Source: Pseudolabrys sp. Root1462
Lineage (GTDB): Bacteria > Pseudomonadota > Alphaproteobacteria > Rhizobiales > Xanthobacteraceae
DNA length: 64,000 nt
Assembly: GCF_001426945.1 (NCBI RefSeq)
Contig: NZ_LMFS01000003.1
Span: 799,453-863,452, forward strand
Reading direction: 5' to 3'
Shown here: piece after piece, positions 10,435 through 17,873 of the stretch
How positions within the stretch are numbered: the stretch's first letter is position 1
Layout of the letters: every line of letters starts with the position of its first letter
The notes under the pieces: model-generated
Seen by the model: only the letters and a program-made list of their open reading frames with translations
Databases searched by the model: none
What the model was told of the DNA's origin: nothing
Translations under genes and position numbers: made by a program

Positions 10435-12183
10435 ATGCGTGATCTGGAAGTTGAAGCTTGCGGTATCGAACGCGGATATCACGATATTTTTGGCCACTGG
10501 CACGACATCAGTCCGGAGACGCAGAGCCGACTGATTGAGGCACTGTCTGGCCCGGATGCGTCGCCGATTATGATAGACACGCCAGTACCCGATGGCCATA
10601 TGCGCGCCTGGCAAGGCGACGGCCGACGGATCTGGGGCTTGGCGGTGCAGCTCTATGCGCTTCGTTCGGCGCGTAACTGGGGTCACGGTGACTTCACCGA
10701 CTTGTCGGCGCTTGTCGGCGTCTCCGCACGGGCAGGCGCCGGCGCCATCGGCCTCAATCCACTGCACGCGCTGTTTCCCGAGCGGGCGGAGGAGGCCAGT
10801 CCGTATCGTCCGAATAGCCGGCTTTTCCTCAATCCTCTTTATATCGATGTCGAAGCGATTCCGGAGTGTCCCGATGTCTCTGAGTGGGCCGACGATATCA
10901 CCCCGCTGCGCCAGAGCGAGATGGTCGCCTATCGCGCGGTTGGCCAGCTGAAGCTCGAGGTCTTGTGGCAGACTTGGGACAATTTCAAGCGCAAGGCCAC
11001 CGCCGAACGACGTGCCGACTTTGAGGAATATCGGCACGAAGCCGGCGACGCGTTACGCCGTTTCGCCGCTTTTGAGGTCCTGCGTCTGACGCACGCGCCG
11101 TTACCGTGGCCCGAATGGCCGATGCCATGGCGAACGCCGTCAACGGCTGCGCTCGCCGAATTCCGGGAAGCGAACCAGGACGCCTGCGAATTCCAGGAGT
11201 TCATGCAGTGGACGGCCGACCGGCAACTGGGCGCCTGTCAGGCCGAAGCACGCCGCTTGGGCATGTCGATCGGGCTCTATACCGACCTCGCCGTCGGCAT
11301 CAATCCGCACGGCGCCGATGCCTGGAGCGATCAGGACGCCGTGGTCCGGGGCGTCTCGGTTGGCGCGCCGCCCGACGAATTCAACCGCGCCGGTCAGAAT
11401 TGGGGGCTGGCGCCGTTCAACCCGCGCACGATTTCGAAAGATGACTTCGCACCGCTGCGCCGTCTGATGCGGTCGACGATGCGGCACGCCGGCGCGGTGC
11501 GGCTCGATCACGTGCTCGGTCTGAAGCGGCTGTTCCTCATTCCCGACGGCTGCGGCGCTGCGGAGGGCGCTTATGTGCGCTATCCGTTCGAGGCCGTGCT
11601 GCGCGTCGTTGCGGAGGAAAGCTGCCGGGCGAGGTGCATCGTGATCGGAGAAGACCTCGGCACGGTGCCGGAAGGATTTCGTGAAACGCTCGCGCACTGG
11701 GGCCTTTGGAGTTACCGCGTCATGATGTTCGAACGCGAGCAGGACGGTCGTTTTCGTCCGCCCGAACATTACCCGGCGGAAGCGCTGGCGACCTTCAATA
11801 CGCACGATCTCGCGACCTTCAGGGCGTGGATGCAGTCCTCAGACCTCGCGTTCAAGCGCTCGCTCGGCATCGACCCCGGCGAGAGCGATGACGGCCGCGC
11901 GCATTCCCGGAACATGCTTCGCGAATTGCTGGCCGAGCGCGCCGACGGCAATGACGACTTCGCCGCCGTCGCCTACGTGATGGGCCAGACGCCGTCGCGG
12001 CTGGTCATGGTGTCGCTCGAAGATATTCTCGGCCTCACCGAGCAGATCAACATCCCCGGCACAGTCGACGAGCACCCGAACTGGCAGTGCAAGATATCGG
12101 TGCCGCTTGAGGACCTCGAGCGCTCTACCGGGTTCAAGGGCGTCGCGGCGGCGTTCAAGGCGACCGGGCGGGCGACTACCTAG
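10435..12183 (+). CDS. malQ: 4-alpha-glucanotransferase (amylomaltase)
   Basis: Transfers alpha-1,4-glucan segments between maltodextrins (GH77), recycling the short chains left by GlgX and GlgP. The protein is 582 residues, short compared with E. coli MalQ (about 690), because the N-terminal extension is reduced. Catalytic signatures are VRLDHVLGLKRLFLIP (Asp near 357), VIGEDLGTVPEGF (Glu near 405) and FNTHDLATFRAW (Asp near 456). The ATG at 10435 has GGGAG seven bases upstream; a longer frame would start 6 codons earlier without a ribosome site. It diverges from glgE. Confidence 0.93.
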   Translation: MRDLEVEACGIERGYHDIFGHWHDISPETQSRLIEALSGPDASPIMIDTPVPDGHMRAWQGDGRRIWGLAVQLYALRSARNWGHGDFTDLSALVGVSARAGAGAIGLNPLHALFPERAEEASPYRPNSRLFLNPLYIDVEAIPECPDVSEWADDITPLRQSEMVAYRAVGQLKLEVLWQTWDNFKRKATAERRADFEEYRHEAGDALRRFAAFEVLRLTHAPLPWPEWPMPWRTPSTAALAEFREANQDACEFQEFMQWTADRQLGACQAEARRLGMSIGLYTDLAVGINPHGADAWSDQDAVVRGVSVGAPPDEFNRAGQNWGLAPFNPRTISKDDFAPLRRLMRSTMRHAGAVRLDHVLGLKRLFLIPDGCGAAEGAYVRYPFEAVLRVVAEESCRARCIVIGEDLGTVPEGFRETLAHWGLWSYRVMMFEREQDGRFRPPEHYPAEALATFNTHDLATFRAWMQSSDLAFKRSLGIDPGESDDGRAHSRNMLRELLAERADGNDDFAAVAYVMGQTPSRLVMVSLEDILGLTEQINIPGTVDEHPNWQCKISVPLEDLERSTGFKGVAAAFKATGRATT

Positions 12184-12342
12184 AATTTCCCGGGAGGGTG
12201 GGAGTAGTTTAAACGCGAGGATCTGCCGCCACGCGCACGGGCGACGCTGCTCGGCATGCTGCAGCTTCTTCTGCTGGCGGCCGCGTTGCGGCTACCACGG
12301 CGGGTTGCTAAGGCGCTGGTCTGACGCCTCAGCGACCAGACT

Positions 12343-14814
12343 CTATTCCACGGGCACGTTCCAGATGTCGGCGGCGTATTCGCGAATGGTGCGGTCGGAC
12401 GAGAACCAGCCCATGCGCGCCGTATTCAGGATGCTCATGCGCCACCACGCGGCCGGCGCATTCCAGAGCCGGTCGACCGAACGCTGGGCCTCCCAGTAGT
12501 CGTCGAAATCGGCGGCTACCATGAAGCGATCATACTCGCGCAACGCGGTGACGATGGGCGCGTAGCGCTCGGTATCGCCACCCGAGAAAGTGCCATCGGC
12601 GATGGCCTCGATCGCCGCAGCGAGGCGCGGCGACGTCGCGATAGCGTCCCCGCCGGCGAAACGTTGCCGCTGATACCCGGCGACTTCCGCGGCGGTAAGG
12701 CCGAAGATGACGACGTTATCGGTGCCGACGTTCTCGCGAATCTCGATGTTGGCGCCGTCAAGCGTGCCGATGGTGATCGCGCCATTGAGCGCCAGTTTCA
12801 TATTGCCGGTGCCCGAGGCTTCCATGCCGGCGGTCGAAATCTGTTCGGACAAATCGGCGGCGGGAATGATCGCCTCGGCGAGGCTGGCGCTGTAATTCGG
12901 CACGAATACCACCTTCAGCCGGTCGCCGATCGCCGGATCGTTGTTGATCACGTGCGCGATATCGTTGACGAGCCTGATGATCAGCTTGGCCCGGTCATAG
13001 CTCGCCGCTGCCTTCCCCGCGAAGATCTTGACGCGCGGGGCAAAGCTGTCGCCGGTGCCCGACCGCAAGCCTTGATAGAGGGCGACGGTTTCGACCAGGT
13101 TGAGAAGCTGGCGCTTATATTCGTGGATTCGTTTGATATGAACGTCGAACAGCGCCTGCGGATCGACCTTGACGCCGGTCTTCGAGCGCAACAGCGTCGC
13201 CAGCCTCTCCTTGTTCGCCGCTCGTGCCTGTGCGTAACGAGCGACGAAGCCGCGCTCGCCGATGTGCTTCTCGAGGTCCTTGAGCGCGGCCGGATCGTCG
13301 AGGACGCGTTCGCCGATCGTCTCGACCAGCAGCGCCGTGAGCTCCGGATTGGATTCGTAGAGCCAGCGCCGGAAGGTAATGCCGTTGGTCTTGTTGACGA
13401 TGCGTGTCTTCGACGAATGGGCGAGATCGGCAAAAACGTTCTCGCGCAGCAGATCGGTATGCAGCGCCGAGACGCCGTTCACGGCGTGGGTGCCGACAAA
13501 GGCGAGATGCGCCATGCGCACCCGTCGCTCACCGTCTTCGTGAATCAACGAAACATTCTTGATGAATGCCGGGTCGGCGAGGCCGCGCTCGTCCTGCTTC
13601 CGCAGATGCAACCAGTTGATGGTGTAGATGATCTGCAGATGGCGCGGCAGCAGGCGCCCGAGTAGCTCGACCGGCCAGCTTTCCAGCGCTTCCGGCAGCA
13701 ATGTGTGATTGGTGTAGCTCAGCGTCGCGCGGGTGATGCGCCAGGCCTTGGCCCAGTCGACCTCATGCTCGTCAATGAGAATGCGCATCAATTCGGCGAC
13801 CGCAATCGCCGGATGAGTGTCGTTGAGCTGGACCGCGGCATGATCGGGTAAAGTATCGATCGCGCCGACTTCGTCGATGTGGCGCCGGATCAGATCCTGT
13901 AGCGTCGCCGAGGTAAAGAAAAACTCCTGGCGCAGCCGCAACTCCTGGCCGACCGATGTGCCGTCGTTTGGATAAAGCACGCGGGAAATTGCTTCCGCGC
14001 GGGCGCGCGCAGCCGTGGCGCCGACCAGATCGCCGCGGTTGAAGGTGTCGAGATGGATGGGATCGGCGGCGCGTGCCGACCAGAGCCGCAGCGTATTGGC
14101 ATGGCGGCCGCGCCAGCCGACGACCGGCGTGTCATAAGGCACGGCGAAAACCACCTCGTCGGGATACCAGAGCGCGCGCGCCGTCGGCTCCGCGGCGCCG
14201 GCATAATCGACGCGCCCACCGAAGCCGATCGGCACGCGCGTGTCGGCCCGAATGAACTCCCAGGGATTGCCGCTGACCAGCCAGTCCTCGGGGACTTCGT
14301 GCTGCTGGCCGTCCACGATGCGTTGTTCGAACAGTCCGTTCTCGTAACGAATGCCGTAACCGAAAGCCGGAATTTGCAGCGCCGAGAGGCTGTCCATGAA
14401 ACAGGCAGCGAGGCGGCCGAGGCCGCCATTGCCGAGCGCGGCGTCCGGTTCGCCGGTACGCAGGCGTTCGAGATCGACACCCATATCCGCCAGCGCGCGC
14501 CGCGCCGGTTCGACCATGCGCAGGTTGGTCAGTGCGTCGAACAACAGACGACCGATGAGAAACTCGATGGAAAGATAGTACACGCGCTTTTTGCGCTGTT
14601 CTCCCGCTTTGCGACGAGACGCCATCCATACATCGACGATGCGGTCGCGAACGGTCAGTGCCGTGGCGTGATACCAGTCGTTGTCGGTCGCGGTTTCGAA
14701 GGTCTTGCCGAGATCGTAGGTGAGCTTGCGCTCGATCGACTGGCGAAAAGCGGCTTCGATCGTCGACTGGTCGGACGTCGCGAGCGTCGCGATTTTGGGA
14801 ACTTGCTGAAGCAT
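12343..14814 (-). CDS. glgP: Glycogen/alpha-glucan phosphorylase
   Basis: Phosphorolysis of alpha-1,4-glucan to glucose-1-phosphate (GT35), PLP dependent and cytosolic. The protein is 823 residues. The N-terminal part has ALGNGGLGRLAACFMDSLS and the C-terminal part EASGTGNMKLALNGAITIGT, with the PLP-binding Lys near 671. I prefer the ATG at 14814 (MLQQVPKIATL); the frame extends 32 codons further to a TTG at 14910, but that segment is Arg/Pro-rich and unlike the family. The gene faces malQ across 159 bp without a clear terminator. It is outside the glgE operon but belongs to the same glucan pathway. Confidence 0.95.
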   Translation of the reverse strand: MLQQVPKIATLATSDQSTIEAAFRQSIERKLTYDLGKTFETATDNDWYHATALTVRDRIVDVWMASRRKAGEQRKKRVYYLSIEFLIGRLLFDALTNLRMVEPARRALADMGVDLERLRTGEPDAALGNGGLGRLAACFMDSLSALQIPAFGYGIRYENGLFEQRIVDGQQHEVPEDWLVSGNPWEFIRADTRVPIGFGGRVDYAGAAEPTARALWYPDEVVFAVPYDTPVVGWRGRHANTLRLWSARAADPIHLDTFNRGDLVGATAARARAEAISRVLYPNDGTSVGQELRLRQEFFFTSATLQDLIRRHIDEVGAIDTLPDHAAVQLNDTHPAIAVAELMRILIDEHEVDWAKAWRITRATLSYTNHTLLPEALESWPVELLGRLLPRHLQIIYTINWLHLRKQDERGLADPAFIKNVSLIHEDGERRVRMAHLAFVGTHAVNGVSALHTDLLRENVFADLAHSSKTRIVNKTNGITFRRWLYESNPELTALLVETIGERVLDDPAALKDLEKHIGERGFVARYAQARAANKERLATLLRSKTGVKVDPQALFDVHIKRIHEYKRQLLNLVETVALYQGLRSGTGDSFAPRVKIFAGKAAASYDRAKLIIRLVNDIAHVINNDPAIGDRLKVVFVPNYSASLAEAIIPAADLSEQISTAGMEASGTGNMKLALNGAITIGTLDGANIEIRENVGTDNVVIFGLTAAEVAGYQRQRFAGGDAIATSPRLAAAIEAIADGTFSGGDTERYAPIVTALREYDRFMVAADFDDYWEAQRSVDRLWNAPAAWWRMSILNTARMGWFSSDRTIREYAADIWNVPVE

Positions 14815-15073
14815 AAAGCGATCCGGAATAAATGGTGCGGTTCTGAAATCCGGCGCGGCGATCGTAAGCCGGCGGCGCGGGGCGACAAAGGCGTGATTGG
14901 ACGGGCGCAATTAAGGCGCGCCTTCGCGGCCATATTTTGTCAAATGGTGTTCGCCGGTTCCATTGGAACTCCGACGGGACGGCGGCGCAAGCGCAAGTCC
15001 GCCTCGCGTCAAGCGCGAGCGGCGCCATTCAATTGGCCAGCGCGGGCGCGACCGAATCTCGCTCCGGCGGCCG

Positions 15074-15532
15074 TCAGAGCCGGTTGAACTCGTATTCTTC
15101 GATGGAGTAGCCGAGCTGTGAGAGGCCTTCCTCGAGATGATCGCCCAACATCGGCATGCCGAGCAGGTAGCTGGCCGTTCTTTCATTCCAGGCACGGGCC
15201 GCTTCGGCGCGAATGTCAGCCCAATCTTCGGCGGTGTAGTCGTCGCGGCCCAGCCAGGCCAGCGCGACGAGATCGATCTGCTCGTCCTGCGACAGCGCGT
15301 TGATGAACGACGTGATCTCATCAACGGTCGGATCGTCCTTATGGTCCTCGAGAACGGCCGCTTCCATGTCATCTGACGGGTTGGATGCGGGATCCGGTTC
15401 CGTCACGGCGTCTTTGACATCGAACTCGCGCGCCTTGACGATGAGGAAAAACACCTTCTCCGGCGAGATGCTGATGTCGGTTCTTTCACTGTCGCTGCCC
15501 GCTTCTACGTCTTGGTGGGTTGTGTCAGCCAT
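15074..15532 (-). CDS. DUF3775 family protein
   Basis: A 152-residue acidic soluble protein. It matches my memory of the DUF3775 family in alphaproteobacteria: an opening SISPEKVFFLIVKAREFDVKD, a central EQIDLVALAWLGRDDYTAEDW and a closing YLLGMPMLGDHLEEGLSQLG. No catalytic motif is visible and the function is unknown. The ATG at 15532 has a perfect AGGAGG ribosome site, suggesting high expression. It lies alone, 60 bp upstream (on its strand: downstream) of the PhaC-like gene, which is read the same way and could be co-transcribed. Confidence 0.8.
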   Translation of the reverse strand: MADTTHQDVEAGSDSERTDISISPEKVFFLIVKAREFDVKDAVTEPDPASNPSDDMEAAVLEDHKDDPTVDEITSFINALSQDEQIDLVALAWLGRDDYTAEDWADIRAEAARAWNERTASYLLGMPMLGDHLEEGLSQLGYSIEEYEFNRL

Positions 15533-15591
15533 CGGAACCTCCTGTTACGCCGCATGGTCGCCGCGCTCGGGCTAAGGCACCTTGCGCCAGA

Positions 15592-16791
15592 TCAAGCCGG
15601 GCCGTCGGTCGCATTGAGCCAGGCGGCGATGCGCGGCCACACCGTTCGCAGCGTGCGTTGGCCAAGAAATAATCCGAGATGACCGCCGGGCGTCATGTGA
15701 CGACGAATGTCCGACGGATCCGTTCCGACCAGTCCCGCCACCGATAGCAGTTGAGTCGGCGCCACGAGTTCGTCGTTGTGGGCGCCAAGCAAATAGAGCG
15801 GCGTCTTGATTTCAGCCAGACTGACCGGCTGGCCAAGTGCGGTCATCGTGCCGGCCGCGAGCTCGTTGCGCCGGAAAATTCGTTCGACGGTTTCGAGATA
15901 ATAAGCGCCGGGCAAGTCGACCGTCCACGCAAACCAGTTGCGGAAGATCGCTTCTGCCTCCCGATCGTCGTCCGAACCGTCCTCGTCGATCTCGAGCGCC
16001 GTTCTGATGTCGTCGGACGAGAGTTTGCCGGGCGCCCACAAACCAAGAAAACGGCTGCCGTTGACCCGGCCTTTGCCGAGCCTGACCAGTTCGTCGAAGA
16101 ACTCAGGAGGCGTGGTCTTGACGAGAGTGGAGATTGCCGAATCCACCGCGGCAAGATCGATGGGCGCACCGCCGAGCACGAGCTTGTGAACCTTTGCGGG
16201 GAAGCGAGCGGAGTAAAGCAGCGACAGCCAGCCGCCCTGACAAAGGCCGATGAGATTGACCGCACCGCCCAAGTGATCGATCAACACGTTGAGGCTTGCC
16301 AGATAGTCGTCGATACGCAGGTAGCGCATATCGTCGGTCGCCGAGCGCCAATCGACGACGAACAGCCGGTTAAGGCCGGCCTCGCGCAGCGTCGCCACCA
16401 GACTCTGTCCGGGAAGAAGATCGACCACGGTTGCGCTGTGCAGCGACAGAGGCGCGCATAGCAAGGTCGGCAAGCCTTCACTGGTGAGGCTGAAGTCACG
16501 CAGGCGGACCGTCTTCAATTCCAACGCGACGCGATGCGGCGTTTGCCATGCCGGTTCGTCCGCCGCGCCCGCCTCGCTGTTGCCGAGCGACAGTTCGGTC
16601 AGGCGCTCCGCGACAAGCGCGGCGGTTTCGCTCAAGGTCGCGGCGGCGATGGCCGGCGCCATGAATGCAAGCCGCGTCAGGTCCGAAGCCAGCGGTTGGT
16701 ACATGACGACAATAAAGTACCGCTGCCGCGTCGCAGGCTTGCGAAAGGTCAATCCGACGCGCGCAAACGGAAGGTGCTCGGCTGCCTCCAT
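15592..16791 (-). CDS. PhaC-like alpha/beta hydrolase with Cys nucleophile
   Basis: A 399-residue alpha/beta-hydrolase fold protein. The nucleophile elbow reads LIGLCQGGWLSLLYS near residue 190, with Cys instead of Ser, as in polyhydroxyalkanoate synthases (G-x-C-x-G-G). An acid is suggested by LLGAHNDELVAP and the His by MTPGGHLGLFLG near the C-terminus. It could be a polyester synthase/depolymerase-like enzyme, but it lacks the long N-terminal PhaC domain and no phaE or phasin is nearby. The start is uncertain: the ATG at 16791 has no clear ribosome site, and ATG codons at 16704 (MYQPLAS) and 16662 are alternatives. Confidence 0.7.
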   Translation of the reverse strand: MEAAEHLPFARVGLTFRKPATRQRYFIVVMYQPLASDLTRLAFMAPAIAAATLSETAALVAERLTELSLGNSEAGAADEPAWQTPHRVALELKTVRLRDFSLTSEGLPTLLCAPLSLHSATVVDLLPGQSLVATLREAGLNRLFVVDWRSATDDMRYLRIDDYLASLNVLIDHLGGAVNLIGLCQGGWLSLLYSARFPAKVHKLVLGGAPIDLAAVDSAISTLVKTTPPEFFDELVRLGKGRVNGSRFLGLWAPGKLSSDDIRTALEIDEDGSDDDREAEAIFRNWFAWTVDLPGAYYLETVERIFRRNELAAGTMTALGQPVSLAEIKTPLYLLGAHNDELVAPTQLLSVAGLVGTDPSDIRRHMTPGGHLGLFLGQRTLRTVWPRIAAWLNATDGPA

Positions 16792-16832
16792 GTCGGCTGT
16801 GCTGGATCATTTTTGCCGTTAGGCCGCCACCT

Positions 16833-16846
16833 TTGACTTAGCGCAA
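16833..16846. promoter_or_regulatory. FixK/FNR-type box (weaker), before lipoprotein gene
   Basis: TTGACTTAGCGCAA fits the rhizobial FixK pattern TTG(A/C)-N6-(T/G)CAA but has only one perfect half. If the site is at -41.5, transcription to the right would start near 16881, 24 bases before the lipoprotein ATG at 16905; that leader contains its AGGAGG. Activation of the minus-strand PhaC-like gene is also possible. Confidence 0.55.
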
Positions 16847-16904
16847 GGCGGAAGTTCCGCGGAATTTGCGTGCTGTCGGCGAACTCAACAGAGGAGGCGA
16901 TGAA

Positions 16905-17180
16905 ATGCGAAAGATGCTTGCTGTGGCCATTGTGTTTGCCCTCGGCCTGGGCTTGGCCGGTTGCGAAACCGCGCGTCAGGATCGCGTTGCCGGTGGTGCA
17001 CTGATCGGTGCCGGCACCGGTGCCCTGATTGGCGGCCTTGCCGGCCGTTCGACCGGCGCCGCGGTTGCCGGCGGGCTGATCGGCGCCGCCGCCGGCGCCA
17101 TCATTGCTGACGAAACGCGGCCCGGCCGCTGCTACTGGCGCGACCGCAACGGCCGCCGTCATTACGTGCGCTGCCGCTGA
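16905..17180 (+). CDS. Small glycine-zipper lipoprotein
   Basis: A 91-residue precursor. An N-terminal signal peptide ends in the lipobox LGLAGC, giving an acylated Cys near residue 18. A glycine-zipper region follows (GGALIGAGTGALIGGLAG, then AGGLIGAAAGAIIADE), as in 17-kDa-antigen / OsmB-like outer-membrane lipoproteins, and the protein ends in a short basic tail with RCYWRDRNGRRHYVRCR. The ATG at 16905 follows AGGAGG by 7 bases; a longer frame starts 13 codons upstream without such a site. Probably an envelope-stress lipoprotein; the exact role is unknown. Confidence 0.8.
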   Translation: MRKMLAVAIVFALGLGLAGCETARQDRVAGGALIGAGTGALIGGLAGRSTGAAVAGGLIGAAAGAIIADETRPGRCYWRDRNGRRHYVRCR

Positions 17181-17187
17181 GCTCGTC

Positions 17188-17229
17188 CATCCGCATCCGG
17201 ATTCTCTTCGGAGAAACCGGATGCGGATG
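17188..17229 (+). terminator. Perfect 13-bp hairpin topped by a UUCG-capped stem
   Basis: Arms CATCCGCATCCGG (17188-17200) and CCGGATGCGGATG (17217-17229) pair perfectly. Between them TTCTC-TTCG-GAGAA forms an inner 5-bp stem with a UUCG tetraloop, with one A/A mismatch between the stems. It lies 8 bases after the lipoprotein stop. No U-tract follows, so it may be a bidirectional or Rho-assisted terminator, or an mRNA-stabilising 3' end. The next gene's FixK box begins 5 bases later. Confidence 0.75.
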
Positions 17230-17233
17230 CTGC

Positions 17234-17247
17234 TTGAGGTAAATCAA
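17234..17247. promoter_or_regulatory. FixK/FNR-type box before hpf-csd operon
   Basis: TTGAGGTAAATCAA has both half sites TTGA and TCAA separated by 6. Placed at -41.5 it predicts a transcript start near 17282. The box overlaps an in-frame ATG at 17247, which argues that this ATG is not the real start of the downstream gene. Confidence 0.75.
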
Positions 17248-17291
17248 TGCCGCTTGCCTTCGGCTGGCAAAGTCTCTCTCGGACAATCAGC

Positions 17292-17873
17292 ATGGTGGCG
17301 GACATGGAAACACCGGTCGAGATCGATTTTCAGGGCCTGGAGCCGGACGAGCGGGTGCGGAGCGTCATTGCCGCGCATGTCAGACAGCTCGAAGAACGGT
17401 TCGGTCGCATCACTGCCGGCCGCGTTGTCTTGAAAGGCCCGGGCGGTCGCCACCGCACCGGCGGGCTGTTCGAGGTCAGTATCCGCCTCGCATTGCCGGA
17501 TGGCCGGGAAGTGAATGTCGACCACACCCGGCAGAACGATGAGCGTTATTCGGATCTGCCCTTCGCCATTAATGACAGCTTCAAGCGCGCACGCCGGCAA
17601 TTGCAGGACCATGTGCGCAAAATGCAGGGCGACGTGAAAACGTCGGTCGGCGCCCCGGTCGGCGTTGTGGTCGAACTCGATCCGCTCGGCGAATTCGGCT
17701 TCATCGAAACGCCGGACGGCCGCGAGATCTATTTCCACCGTAACAGCGTGCTCGGCGGCGAGTTCGCGAAACTTGCCGTCAATTCGCACGTCTCTTACGC
17801 CGAAGAGATCGGCGACAAGGGACCGCAAGCGAGCACGGTCAAGCTCCTGGAAAAGCACAGCCTGAAGCGATGA
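17292..17873 (+). CDS. HPF/RaiA ribosome-hibernation domain fused to a cold-shock domain
   Basis: About 193 residues in two parts. Residues roughly 5-105 look like the S30AE/HPF fold (PVEIDFQGLEPDERVRSVIAAHV, then FEVSIRLALPDGREV), which binds the decoding centre of idle ribosomes. Residues about 120-185 are a cold-shock domain with the RNA-binding signature EFGFIETPDGREIYFHRNSV. The long HPF C-terminal dimerisation domain is replaced by this CSD. An ATG at 17247 lies inside the FixK-like box, so I use 17292; 17304 (METPVEID) is also possible. The stop overlaps the next gene as ATGA, so it is the first gene of an operon with the Lon-like protease. Confidence 0.82.
   Translation: MVADMETPVEIDFQGLEPDERVRSVIAAHVRQLEERFGRITAGRVVLKGPGGRHRTGGLFEVSIRLALPDGREVNVDHTRQNDERYSDLPFAINDSFKRARRQLQDHVRKMQGDVKTSVGAPVGVVVELDPLGEFGFIETPDGREIYFHRNSVLGGEFAKLAVNSHVSYAEEIGDKGPQASTVKLLEKHSLKR

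Noticed and set aside
12184..12342. Terminator between malQ and glgP
   Set aside because: Only a 6-bp CTGGTC/GACCAG stem with a 12-base loop and no T-run was found; too weak to call.
14815..14910. N-terminal 32-codon extension of glgP from a TTG
   Set aside because: Not family-like; the ATG at 14814 gives a normal length protein.
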